From assembly GCA_019916065.1 (NCBI GenBank), contig CM034242.1:10608879-10672878 (forward strand): a DNA stretch of 64,000 nucleotides, read 5' to 3'. A model generated the notes under the pieces. The model was given only the letters and a program-made list of their open reading frames with translations. It ran no database searches and was not told the origin of the DNA. Positions within the stretch are counted from its first letter, which is position 1, and each line of letters opens with the position of its first letter. Positions 11,579 to 24,664 of this stretch are shown here, piece after piece. The stretch is from Vitellaria paradoxa. Taxonomy: Eukaryota > Streptophyta > Magnoliopsida > Ericales > Sapotaceae. Both the position numbers and the translations under genes were made by a program.

Positions 11579-14500
11579 ATGGATTATGACGACAACGATT
11601 TTCAAGGCCAGAATCTTCACATAGCTGGGGAAGGGAGCTCCAAATTCTCTCCTCTTCTGCGTCCATATGCTCTTCCTAAGTTTGATTTTGATGATGGCCT
11701 TCAAGGGCACCTAAGGTTTGATAGCTTGGTTGAAAACGAGGTTTATCTTGGCATACCAAGTCAAGAAGACAACCAGTGGATTGAGGATTTCTCTCGTGGA
11801 AGTAGTGGAATAGAGTTTAGTTCAAGTGCTGCAGAATCTTGCTCCATTTCAAGGCGCAACAATGTTTGGTCTGAGGCAACATCATCTGAATCTGTTGAAA
11901 TGTTATTAAAATCAGTTGGGCAGGAAGAAATGGTCCCTGGAGAAACTATCGTTGAAGAGTTAGGTGCCTGTGAGGAATTAGGTGGCTTAACCGAAGAGAT
12001 GGAGCCTCATTTGAAGCAAGATGACATAGTGAAGGATGTTACAGATTCAGAACCTGCATTACCAGCAGCTGAGTTTCAGGAACATTGCTCTAGGTTGAAT
12101 AATGTTACAGGTACTTCACAAACTCGTGAGGCCGAAATGCTTGCTCAAGGAAGTATACATGATAAGGATCTGAATGCTTCTAGTGAAACTTGTCGTATGG
12201 TTGTGGCTGATGAAAATCCAGGAGATGATAGAAAATGTGATAACGTGAATCAAACTAAAGTCAGTACTTCGGCAGATGAATCTTTTGATGATAAAATTCC
12301 AAAGGACTCCTCTGGTTCAAGGGTACCAACTGATGATTTAGATTCCTCTCGGCAGGGTATTACCGTAAGTAGTCAGGTGTTGAACATTCAGGAACCTGAG
12401 CGTCAGGCAAGTGATATTAGTTTTGAGAATGCAAATTGTTTATTAGCAGACACTGGTAAGGCAGTGGAGGAACACCATGTTTGTGATAAGGAGACTGATG
12501 TGGATGATCAAAATTTGAAGGGAATTGCAGTTGAAACTGGTACACACAATTCGGAGAGCATTCGTTGTTCTTCAGAAGTTGAACATGTAGAAGGTGATGC
12601 AGTTGAATCTGGAATCAGTCATTTTGTGGAGCCTTCCAGTTTGCCACCAAAGGGGAAAAGTGACCTACATATGGTTGAAATATGCAGTGAGCATCTGTGT
12701 TCCATAGACCCTGAGAATGCCAGCAAATCTGAACCTGTGGATTTCTCCAATGGCACAGGGATTCATCAGCAGTTTGGAGGAAAGATGCATGAGGCTTTAC
12801 CATTAGTTTATCAAGGTGATAGTAATCTTAAGGGGCATGCCATTGAAGTCAGCAGCATGAAAACTGGATTTTGTGCCAGTTCAGAGCTGAAAATTGACCC
12901 GATGATGCCTGGAGAGAGCAGATCTGTTGAGGGAAATGACCCTTTGCAGAGAAGTGATCACCAAGTAGATAGTGAGGCTTTAGTTAGTAATTCTGAGGCA
13001 CCTTTATTGTCTGGAGTGGACAATAAACTTTTTGATGGCCAAGGGGATGGAAGCAGCAGTAATTATGTGGGAGATCTTTTGAGTGTGACTGTAGCACACT
13101 CTTCAGCTGAATTACTTGGGGAAAAACGTACTGTTGAAAATTTAAAAAGTGCACATGGTACTTCTAGAGTCCACAAGGAGGACACGAACAAGGAAGGTCA
13201 TGCTTCATCTCTCATGGAAGCAGGATCAGTGGAAACAGAAAACCCAAATGGTGGGCACTATAATCAAGGTGTTTCTTTTAAAGACAGAGAGACTGCCAAG
13301 TTGCCTAGCAATTCTGGCAATATGGACTCTGAGATTGTTGATTCTCTTAGTAGTGGTGAGATGGTTGAATCCTCATCCCAAGGTGAGGCTATTAAAGTAA
13401 ACAATGAGGTTGTCCAGGGATCAGAATGTGTTACTACAACTTCTGGAAATGAACCAGGTATATCTTGAATTATTAGTTCTGGATGCTCATAGATTAAATG
13501 ATTTGAGTCCACATGGTAAACTAATTATTTCCTCTTTTGCAGCTTTAAATGTTACTTTTGAGAAGACAAACATGGCATTGCAAGGCACTGTTGATGGTGT
13601 TCCTGTCGTTTCTGAGACTAGTGCCTCTGTTGATGAAGTTAATGATCACCTGGATGAGAGCAGAAAGACTAAGGATGAATATCCCACAGAATCAAATTTA
13701 TTGCCCTCGAAGGAGAGTTTGGAAGTAGAAAGTGAGCGAGGTCCTGTTTTGAAACTCAGAAAAGGTGAATCTGGTAGTTCTGCTGGTAAATTGTCGCACA
13801 ATGATGTTGAACAGTCATTGCCGATGACAGAGACCTGCAATTCAGAAAGTGGGGGTGAACAATCTGTCAAATTGCTGCACAGAACAGTTGATCATTCATT
13901 GCCAATGGCAGAGACTTGTAATACTGCAAGTGGGAGTGAAAAAGCGTTGAAGGAAAATGAAATTTGTCAAGACTCTTCAAATAAGTTTGAAGGTAATCAT
14001 ATTCCTTGTGATTCAGCAGTGAAAGAGAGTAATGATGCGGAAGGATTTGTCACTAGGAACCATGAAGAAGTGGGCGTGGTGGAAAATCATGAAGTGTCAT
14101 CCCCAAAAGTTGGAGGTTGTTCTATTCTTTCATTTCTTTCCTTGCTTTTCTCTCTCTCTCTCACAGCTAGCAACGTTATATATAGCCAGTAACTTCTAGT
14201 CTGCTTGGTATGCCTTCAGGTCAATTTTGCCACTTGACGGTATGAGAGAAGTTAAAGAGTAGAGTAATTAACCAACTAGAGTGAGAACTGTTTACATACA
14301 ATTTATGATACTGTGAGATGAAAGCACAATTAATTTTAATGTTGTGCTTCTCTGTGAATGTTATGTCATTGAGGTTGGCTGGGAGATCTATTCCATGAAC
14401 TTTCTACTAGATTGTTGGCCTTCATTTGTCGAGGCCATTTTGTTATTTATTTTTGTCTGAACCCCCAGCTGAAGTTACCCCCCCCCCCCCAAAAAAAAAA

Positions 14501-17500
14501 ATGTGCTTGAATCCCTTCTTAAACAATATAGATCCATATTGCTATAGACATCATTTGTTACATATTCTTAAGCTACAGTGGTGATTATTTTTCATCTTAT
14601 CTCCAATTGGTTTTACCTCTAAGCTATCGCAAATGTGTGGTTGATGCAGAAGGTCCTGTATCATGTCAATTGAGGATTTGTTTTGTATATTTTGGAGGGG
14701 ATAGGATTCAAAGAAATTTGGTGATCTTGGTTTTATTTTTACATATCGAGGGTTAGATCCTGTTTTGGTGAATGATCTCGAGAGGTCTTAGGGAACCCTG
14801 TTCTCCTTCTGATTATTATTATTTTTTTTCGCCCCCCGGGGGGGGGGGGACAAGGCATAATAAGGGGTTTTGAGGTGGGCAAGATAGCGCAGACATGGTT
14901 TTTGAATTATATCTCCTTTGTGCTAGGGATAATATTGTTTGCTGTCATGTGAAGGAGTGTTTTCAGTTTCTTTGTCGTGTGCTTATTTACGTTGAGTAAG
15001 TGTGTGGATTGAAGCTAAATATTGGGAGTAGTGAATTGATTCTGGCAAGGGAAGTGCAATGCACACAGGACCATTTAGATGGGTGGGAAAGAGTGTAGGA
15101 CAAATTATAAAAGTAGTCTATTCATCACATCTGGGCTTTCAATCAACCATTGCTGGGGAAATCACTGTTGAGATATGCTTTAGAGGAAGGTTGTTATGGA
15201 GGAGATTGGTTGATTATGAATTTGGCATGCTGGTAGGGGTGGGCCTCTAAGGTGGTTGGGGAATGCTATGGTGTGTGCAGAGCTTTGGAAAGGGGTCAAT
15301 TAGGCTGGTCAGGTTCCATACTTATTTGAGGTTTGGTACTGGTACTGGTCATAAATTTAGTTTGTGGCATGAGACGTGGCATGGTAATGTTTTCCTCCAA
15401 GAAGTATTTCCAAATCTCTATTGCATTGTTGTTGACAAAAATGCACGTCTTTTGGATTATGTGAGAAAGGAATAGCATGGGATCTTTGTTTTGATAGAGG
15501 TTTAAGATTGAGAATGGAAAGCAGTGGACAAATATATTTAGCTCGTTTGTGGGGCAGAGATTACTAGATGAGGGGCACAATGAAGAGGAAGGTAAAGGAG
15601 GATTCTTAGTTTGGTTCTTTCGTTACTTCAATGAGAATCCTCGAGATTACTTGTTCGTCTTCCAAATGATTCAGCATACAACGAGAGACACCTTTGTCTG
15701 ATTTCTTCCTGGAGGAGAATATTGAGAAGCTTGCAGCTAGTTGGTTTTTGTGTCAGCAATCAGTTCAGCCAATGTTATAATATTTGCTCTTTGATTTCAA
15801 TTACAATTTTTCTCTTTCATAATTGAAGAACCTTGTTATTCTTATGTATTACTTGTTGGGTTTGACAAAGCTTCTCTATTGATTTAATGTAATATTTTCT
15901 ATAATTGTTTATCCTTTATTTTTATCCTAATTGTTTGTTTTTTTTTTTTTTTTTTGGTTTTTTATATTGGAGGCTTCTAATGATGGAAATATCTTATCAT
16001 TCAGTTCTTTCTGTTGAATGTTTCTGTTCAGGTGGAGGCAGTTCTGCGGACTCTGATAAACATAATTGTGGTATGCCGGCTGTTACTACTTGCACAGTGC
16101 TTTGTCTGAGTGAGAAGGATGAGAAAATGGGACTTGAGGGCTCAGTGAGTAAGAGTCTTCCACTTTCTGAGCTCACTGCTCAGTCAAGTTCCCAGACTGT
16201 AAATGGGAATGATGCTGCCAAAGATGAGAAGAGCTTCAACTTTGCTGTCCATCCGTCAGTGGGTCTATCAGAAGAAAGGGACACAAGCAAGGATAGGCAA
16301 TCAATTACAGCCATCCAAGCTTGCAAAATACCCATGGTAATTGTTCTTGATGTTGATACTGAAATGTGCCTTTGTTTTTTATATTTTTAAAATACTTTGT
16401 TGCCATCAATCCTGATTTTTGTCATGGAATTCTTACTGAAGATTGTGGAGGGATCTTCAACACCTGGCATAGGCCAAATGGATCCTAAGCTGGTAGTGGA
16501 TCTTTCTTGTGGAAGTTCTCTAGCACCTGGTGGCAAGATTGCACGTAGAGTTTCCAAAGGTACCCCTGAGCGTAGAACAAGGCGAGGATCTGGTAGGTCA
16601 ACGGGGAAGGAAAGTGCCAAAAAAGGAAGCCATATGAAGGAAATAACCCCCATGAGACAGACAGAAAGAGGGGAGAAGTCACGCAGTGCATCTGTGAACC
16701 CTTCCGGGACTGGCCTATTAGTGCAATTTGAAGGGATGAAGTCTTATGGAAATGTTGACCGCAGTGGTGCAATACCATGTGGTGTGGTTTCTATTCCCAC
16801 GTCCAATTTGCCCGATCTGAACACTTCAACTCTGCAGTCTGCACTGTATCAACAGCCTTTCACAGATTTGCAGCAAGTGCAATTGCGAGCACAGATCTTT
16901 GTTTATGGATCTCTGATGTGAGTCATGTTTTTTTGTTCCCCACATATCTACATGCATTGTGGACCAAAAACAGAGGTTGGACTCGGAATAACTAATTTTG
17001 TGGGTCTGGATGTGTTGCTTAAGGCAGCATAGGAGAGCATTCAACTGCATCCTAGATATGCAAGTTTTAGTAGTAATATGTAGAATGATGTCATTTGATT
17101 GTTAGAAAAAGAACTTGTTCGTCAGTTAATTGTTTGAGCACATAAAATTTGACAACATGGGATATGTGGATTTTTGAAGATTAATATGTTTCATCTCTCT
17201 AATAATTAATATTCATGGAAGGCCAAAGAATTATTAATTAAAGGAAATTTTTGTTGATTTTATGTTTGGTTTCACTAATGAAAACTTGTTCACAAATACG
17301 TGATTTTTAGCACACTATATGGTAAATATAGATATATTCCTTCTAAGAAGAAACATACAAGGGACTGAACCTCTACTTTGTAATTAGTAGATTGATTTCA
17401 TTAATATTGTGACATCTGCAGTTATAATTATTGTTGCTAATTTTAATTCTTTCTTAAGGATGTTGCTGAAATTTGTTAATTATTAGTTCACATAATTATC

Positions 17501-20500
17501 CAACATTTAGTGAAAGTTAAATAGTTGCTAGTCAATAGATGTCAACAAATTATAAACTATTATTAATTATTAAATCATTAACTGTGGGGGGAAGGGATTG
17601 TGGAGCGGCTGTAGCCAATGTTGAAGGTGTTGTATGTTGTGTTTTATTTTATAGATTGTATGTGACAAGTTTGGGATGATATTATTTGTGACATTTATGT
17701 TGTATGAAATTTAAATTTGAATTTGTGGTCACAGACAAGGAGCAGCACCTGATGAGACATATATGGGGTCAGCCTTTGGAGCATCTGGTTAGTTTATTAG
17801 CCATGTATTTGTATTATTTCTTGAGACAAATTTAAAGAGAGATGGTTGGTGTCTGACAATTTTTACCATAGATGGTGGCAGGAGTGTTTGGGAACCTGTT
17901 TGGCGTGCTTGCGTTGAAAGGATTCAAGGTCAGAAATCCCTTCCCAACAAATCAGAAACCCCCCTGCCGCCACGTTCAGGTATATTTGGATTTTAAGCCA
18001 TTCTTCTCACTTGGTTAGCCTCTGACTGCATTTCAGAATTGAGAAATGCAGGTGCTAGGCCTTCCGATCAATCAGTTAAACAAGGTTCACATCAAAGTAA
18101 AGTGGTTCCCTCACCTCTTGGTCGAGCCAGCAGCAAAGGCACCCCTTCACCAGTTGTGAATTCTATGATACCTCTTTCATCTCCCCTTTGGAACGTATCT
18201 ACACCCAGTGATAGTTTGCAGTCCATTGGCATGCCAAGAAGTGGTCTTCTTGATTACCACCAAACACTTCCTCCCTTGCATCCTTTTCAGACTCCACCTG
18301 CACGGAGTTTTGTTGGACACACTGCTTCTTGGCCTTCTCAAGCACCTTTCCCTGGTCCCTGGGTTGCTTCTCCACAAACTTCTGCTTTTGATGCTAGTGC
18401 TCGCTTTTCTATGTTGCCTATGACAGAGACCGTGAAATTGACCCCTGTTAAGGAGTCATCTGTTTGTGTTTCCTCTGGATCAAAGCTTTCATCTCCTAGT
18501 TCTGTGGTCGATAGCTTGGGTCCTGGTGTTCTTCCAGGAACGCCTTCCCTGCCTGATATGAAAAAGACTGCTGCATTGCCTGTTCAGAATTCGACTGATA
18601 TGAAGACCAGGAAAAGAAAAAAGGCTGCTGTTTGTGAGGATCTTGGTCAAATCTCTTTTGCCCAAACTCTGACAGAGCAAGTATCGGCTCCCATTGTTAC
18701 CAGTCATTTGTCTACATCAGTTGTCGTCTCAACCCCAGCTAGCTTTGTATCTAAAGACAATGCCAGGAAGATTGTCAGAGGGACATCTCCAACATCTTCC
18801 TCTGATTTCCCAAAAAGAGGGGAACAGAATGCTGAGCCAAAGGTTATAACTTCAGAGGAGACTATTAGTAAAGTAGAGGAGGCTAAGCGAGAGGCTGAGG
18901 ATGCTGCATCTCTTGCTGCTGCTGCAGTTAGTCATAGCCAAAGTGTGTGGAGTCAGTTGGATAAGCAGAAGTATGCTGGATCAATTCTGGATATTGAAGC
19001 CAGACTATCTTCTGCTGCTGCTGCAGTAGCAGCGGCTGCTTCCGTTGCAAAGGCAGCAGCTGCAGCTGCTAAGATTGCATCAAATGCGGCGCTGCAAGCA
19101 AAACTGATGGCTGAGGAAGCATTGGCATCTAGTGGAGCAAGCAATCGTTCACAGAGTAAAGCTGCTTCCCTTCCTAATGTTGTGACTAATTTGGGCAAAG
19201 CTACTCCTGCTTCCATTTTGAAGGGAGGAGATGGGAGTAACTGTTCTAGTTCCATTATAGTTGCTGCTAGGGAAGCTGCTAGGAGGAGGGTTGAAGCTGC
19301 TTCAGCTGCCTCAAAACATGCTGAAAATTTGGATGCCATTGTAAAAGCTGCAGAGCTGGCTGCAGAAGCAGTTTCACAGGCAGGAAAAATTGTTGCTATG
19401 GGTGAACCTTTGCCTTTGAATGAGTTAGTAGAAGCTGGTATGGAGGGTTACTTGAGAGGTCCGCAAGTGCCTTCTGAGCTGGGAGTGAAATTAAATGACG
19501 ATAATAGAGAACAATCTAAAGTAGATAGCATCAAAGGTCTTAACGTTCCAGGTAGATATGCCAAGGATGGATCATCGGAGGAGGCAAAGGCTAGAAATCG
19601 TGGTTTGTCACCACTTACAAGAGAGGTTTCATTGGATACAACAGGGGATCACACGACAACACTGGACAGCATCTCAGTTTCCTTTACAACTGGTGAAAAG
19701 GATTCAAGAGGGCAAAAGAGTCGTAAAGCTTTTGATTTAGCCAAAACTATAGGGGTTGTTCCTGAATCTGAGTTTGGATCAAGATCTGCTACTACCACAG
19801 CTCAGGAGGTGTATGAAAAAGGAGTAGGGACTTTGAAGGAGCATAGCATCAAGGAAGGTTGCCTTGTTGAGGTCTGGACCTGAAATTTTGTGGAATTCTT
19901 AGTTCTTTGGGCTCAACAATGTAGAAGCTGAAAACTATTTATATGTTCTATCAACTTGCTATTGCTGTTACCTATACTTATTCTGTTATTTTTTTGGTCC
20001 CATTTGAAGATTTTGCACTAACCATTTTGCAGCTTTATTATGTATGTTTATTGGTCTTTAAATCTGTACTAATCTAGACAATTGATGTTTTAGGTTCGTA
20101 AAGATGGTGATGCAGTTAAAACAGCCTGGTTCTCTGCCAACGTTTTGAGTTTGAAGGATGGAAAAGCTTTTGTTTGTTACACTGAACTCCAATCCGACGA
20201 AGGTAAACTGCTGCCCATCTATATTAGCTTATGATTTTTGGGGTAATTAGTTGACTTGGGATGTAAAAAGTTTGGGGGTTAAAACTGAATCATAATGTGA
20301 GTGTTGCAGAAACTAGTTTTCTGGTGCATGACATTTTTAAGGAATGCGTGGGGGGGGGTGTGTGTGTGTGTGTGCGCGCGCTCTTCTATGGATACTGGCT
20401 GTATTTTTCATCTTAACTGGCTCTTTGCATTGGAAGTCACATTCTGATGAATCAGGCTCCTTTCTTCATAATTGACAATGTTAGTATCTCATCTTTATTC

Positions 20501-23500
20501 CCATGTACGAATGTCTGATTACAACTGCAACTCCTGGACCCTAGTTATCTCTAAACTGGGGAACAGTTGAGGGCTGGCAAGTTACCTTGAAAGATGCATA
20601 TTATTGTCAAAAATTGTCAAGCTTGCTTACTTTCATTCAACAATATGGTTTGGAGCATGAATAACAATGTGTTGTTTTGTGTATTGTTTTATGTACTTTT
20701 ATCATAGTAAATTCATGGTCAGCATACACCTTATTGCACTTGGGTGCTGGAACTGTAGCATATCCTGGTCTTTATTTTTTGAAAATAAAATTATTTAGAC
20801 AATTTCATTTTGAGAGCATCTTGTGACATTATTATACTCGGTATATACTGGTTCAGGGAAGCTGAAGGAATGGGTAGCACTTGAAGGTGAAGCCAATAAT
20901 GCACCCACAATTCGCATTGCCCATCCTATGACCACCATGCGTTTTGAAGGAATCAGGAAGAGACGCAGAGCAGCCATGGGAGACTATGTCTGGTCTGTTG
21001 GAGATAGAGTTGATGTGTGGATGGATGATTGGTAAGCATGATATGTAATATAGTATTTTCCTGATCAGGCAGGGTTGTTCGATGTCTCCTTTCTATGCTT
21101 TTTACCTATGAAGAAATATGGTTAGTGCATGTTAATTAATAGTTAAAAGTGGGAGGCAAAGATAGGAACACTAATGGCAAACAGATTGAGCACTGTCAGA
21201 ACTAAGGCACATTGTTCCAGCCAGCTACGCTTTTAATAGAGGGTGGCATCCCCTTGATGCCAGTTTAATAAATTTGTCCTTCTAAAAGAATTGCAGCATC
21301 GGTGTGGTTGTGTCATCATTCATATTGTGCCTGTATTTGTGTTTATTTACTATTTTCTTACCATAAAAAAGGTTGAATCGGATGTTCAAGTTATATGCAC
21401 ACTGAATTTGCACATAATTGTTGCTTCAAACTGCTTTGAAACCTTGTGACTGGGTGAATCAAGCCTGAGCGGCTTAAAGAGGATTCTTTTTTCTATTTTT
21501 GATATGAAGGTGGGATCCACTGAAAATGTTATGCATCTCTGTCTACCAGATATGCATCCGGTATGCTTTTTGTTTTTGCTATGGAGTGGAAGGCCTGTCA
21601 GAGTTGTCTTTCAAATTTCTTTGGCATCGAATTAAATTTTGCATCTGAAATGCTAGAAGATTTTGTTCTTAATGTTGAATCTTAATCATGGGCGTGTTAA
21701 CCTTATTTATTTATTATTGTGTTTTAGCTGGCGAGAAGCTGTTGTCACAGAAAAGAATAAGAAGGATGATACTACATTAACTGTCCATTTCCCAGGTATT
21801 TGCAGTCAAATCGTTTTGCATATGCATCAGTTGTTAGAAACCCAACAATACCTAGGGTTGCTTGTTTATTAAATGAACTTCTCTTTGATTCTGTTGCAGC
21901 TGAGGGGGAAACAGCAGTTGTTAAAGCATGGCATCTACGCCCAACACTCATTTGGAAAGATGGGGAGTGGATTGAATGGTTTAGTTCAAGACAAAAGGAC
22001 CCTTCCATCCAGGTGTTATGTTTTTGCGTATATATTCTCTTGAATAGTTTGGTAATCTTGAAGTTGCTGGTTTATTGTTACTTAATTCGTATCTGCCTTT
22101 TCAGGGTGACACACCCCAAGAAAAAAGATTGAAGTCAGGTATTCCTGCAATAGAGGGCAGAGATAAGGATAAGATGTCTAAAAATATTGGACCTGATGAA
22201 TCACAGTTACTGCCATTATCCACCAGTGAAAAAGTATTTAATGTTGGTAAGAACATCGTGGACAAGATTCAGCCTAATGCACTTAGAACAGTACGTTCTG
22301 GTCTTCAGAAAGAAGGTTCTAGAGTGATATTTGGTGTTCCTAAACCTGGAAAGAAGCGGAAATTTATGGAAGTAAGTAAACATTATGTTGCTGAGAGGAG
22401 CAGTAAAAGCAATGAATCAAGTGATTCAGTCAAATTTGCAAAATATTTGATGCCACGAGGTTCTGGATCTCGTGGTTGGAAAAATAGTACTAAAATTGAT
22501 GCCAAGGAAAAACATGCCACTGAATCCAAGAATAAGGTTATTAAGTCTGGAAAAGCAGAGACTGTTTCAGGTAGAACTCTACCTCAGAAGAATAAGTTTT
22601 TGACATCTGCACCATCTGCTCAAAGTGATGGCACTTCAATGGATCATATGAACAACAATTCTGTTAGAACTGATGAGAATGCATCAGGACAGCAGAGCCT
22701 GACGGGATTTGGATCCTTCTCTAATAATGAAGGGGCTTCAGAAGGCCCGGTCGTATTTTCTTCTGTGGCTCTTCCATCAGATGCTCCTTCAAAGAAAATC
22801 TCCACATCAAATCCCAAATCTGAACTGGTGAATAGAGGAAAACTTGGACCCTCTAGTGGAAAGTTGGGTAAAGTTGAGTCGAAGGAGAAACTTAACAATG
22901 ATAACGCTGGAAAATCAGTACATGAAGTTGTTGAGCCACGTAGATCTGTTCGCAGAATTCAACCAACATCAAGGGTGAGTCTTAAATTATTTGTTATGTA
23001 TAGTAGTGTATGTTTGCATCCTCAGGTTTGCATGGTATCTCATTGTTGTTTCCCTTTCTTTCAAACTGTATTGAAAGAAGTAATTATGCTTTTTCAGCAT
23101 TGGAAACTGGTTAGTCCGTGTGGAGGTGTCATGTGTGGTTGGACCCGCTCATGCATGAAACCTTTGCCTGTTTGGTAATACTTAAAATAGTAATCTAGTA
23201 CTTTTTTGTGGATTTACCATATTTGAAAATTCTGGAGTTAGTTATATTAAGCACCTTGTGATAATAAGGCCCTCTTGCAGGGGCAGATCCAGGATTTTGT
23301 TACATTGAGGTCAAGCCGACAAGTAAGGATAGTGTGTCTGACATAAAAATAAGGACAAAACTTGTAAATTGTTTGAGATATTAGGGCAATCGATTTTGAG
23401 GAATATATTTTATGGGGGTAAAATTACAAAAATATCCCAAAAATTATACTATTTTTTTATAGAAATTTTACTTCTAGTTGGTCAATTGACCCCCCCTTGC

Positions 23501-24664
23501 CCCCATTTGCATCTGCCCCTGCCCTCTTGTAGCAGATGTGCGCGCTTATCCTTCTTTTGCTTGCATATTATCTGCAAAATAAAGTGTGGTCTTAATTTTA
23601 TTGTGTGGTCAACATTAACACACTGATTAAGCCAATAGCTTTACATTCTCAATTATCTATGTACCTTATGAAGTCAAACTTAGCTCAAGACTCCTATGCT
23701 ACATTAATTCGTTTATGACCTCTGTGCCTTCATGTTGCAACTCGTGGCTGATCCTGTTATAGTTGATTCAGTTGGAAGAAGCCTACTCTAATTTTTTAAA
23801 TAATAACAGCATGGTGAAGATCTTCCTCAACGGTTCTCCTAATACTATTAATTTGTTAGAATAATTCTGATATTATTTAAACTACTTTCATCTTTAGCCG
23901 CCTAAGTCCATTTGGGACTTCGTATGATACTTGCTAAAGTCATTAAGCCTACTTCATTTGCGCGTGTGAACAATTATACTTTATGCGATGTTGTTGTGAC
24001 CTTGTTGCTTGCGTTGTATATGTGCTTTTGAAATGTTTCACCCATGGACTGCTTGATGTTGCCTACAGCTGTTAGAAGGATTGCAAAGCTCGCTGATAAT
24101 CTCAAAGATTCCTGCTGTTTCGCATGACAAGAGTCACCGAGGCCAGAACAGGGGTACTTCTAAAAGGTACTTAACGAGCCAATTTGGCTCATGGGATCTC
24201 TAAATGACACGCTAACCACTTTACCGGAGCTAACCTTTGATATTTTTGCATGCACTTTAGAAATGGCTGCTTGATGGTTGTAGAAACTAAGGCTCCGATT
24301 GGATAACTAGGGATTTTAAATCAATGATCTTAGATTAAGTTATAATAAAATATAAGTATTAAATAAGAGAGTTAATTTATGTAATAATACATGAAAGTTA
24401 CTAACAATTGTTGCGAGAGTAGTGGTGCCACTAACTGAAATGCTGGAGGAATTATCATTAAATATTTCAAATAACTACTTTATTGTAGCGGATTCAAATT
24501 GATCATAAGCTGATGTTGAGCTATTCAACTTTATGATGAAATTCCTATTTAAACTGACGGTTATATTTTAGCAAATCTCCTTAGATTGTTGGCACCAAAT
24601 CTATTGATTTCAAATTTCATAAATATAAACACAACCTAACTGTCTAGTCTGTTGCAGGGAATAA
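11579..24664 (+). CDS. G2484-1: Agenet (plant Tudor-family) domain protein, G2484-1-like
   Basis: Likely a nuclear chromatin-associated protein. Phase-consistent coding exons: 11579-13457, 13543-14115, 16032-16336, 16442-16917, 17735-17787, 17872-17979, 18052-19871, 20094-20202, 20857-21031, 21728-21795, 21900-22012, 22105-22974, 24069-24166 and 24658-24664 (about 2217 aa). The N-terminus (MDYDDNDFQ, then PYALPKFDFDD at 30-39 and WIEDFSRGSSG at 67-77) matches my recollection of Arabidopsis At4g17330. Residues 120-1000 are acidic, Ser-rich and probably disordered. A basic KTRKRKK stretch lies near 1314, an Ala/Glu-rich coiled coil at about 1404-1587, and the paired Agenet region at about 1731-1885 (IKEGCLVEV, GDRVDVWMDD, WREAVVTEKNKKD, AWHLRPTLIW). 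Agenet domains bind modified histone tails in characterised relatives; the ligand here is unknown. The ATG at 11579 is preferred to 11525, which lies in intron sequence. The exon-7 acceptor could instead be at 18036 (in frame, 5 aa more). Confidence 0.93.
15050..15720 (+). mobile_element. LINE (L1-type) ORF2 C-terminal relic in intron
   Basis: The intron 14116-16031 contains broken frames that read like the C-terminal part of a plant L1 ORF2. At 15263-15475 the peptide has a GTGHKFSLWHETW core followed by an LFP-like VFPNLYCIV segment, matching the family pattern of GDG-x-x-x-x-FW-x-D-x-W, then LFP-x-L. The next frame resumes with WDLCFDRGLRLRM from about 15478. Stops and frame changes show a dead copy. 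The same intron carries homopolymer blocks (C10/A10 near 14480-14500; C6 followed by G12 at 14832-14849). Confidence 0.6.
23278..23521. mobile_element. Short hAT-type MITE with 8-bp TSD
   Basis: A 244-bp element lies in the intron 22975-24068. It begins CAGGGGCAGATCC, and the reverse complement of its end is CAGGGGCAGATGC, so the terminal inverted repeats match at 12 of 13 bases. It is flanked by a perfect 8-bp repeat CCCTCTTG at 23270-23277 and 23522-23529. An 8-bp TSD with CAGGGGC ends is the hAT signature. No coding capacity. Confidence 0.85.
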
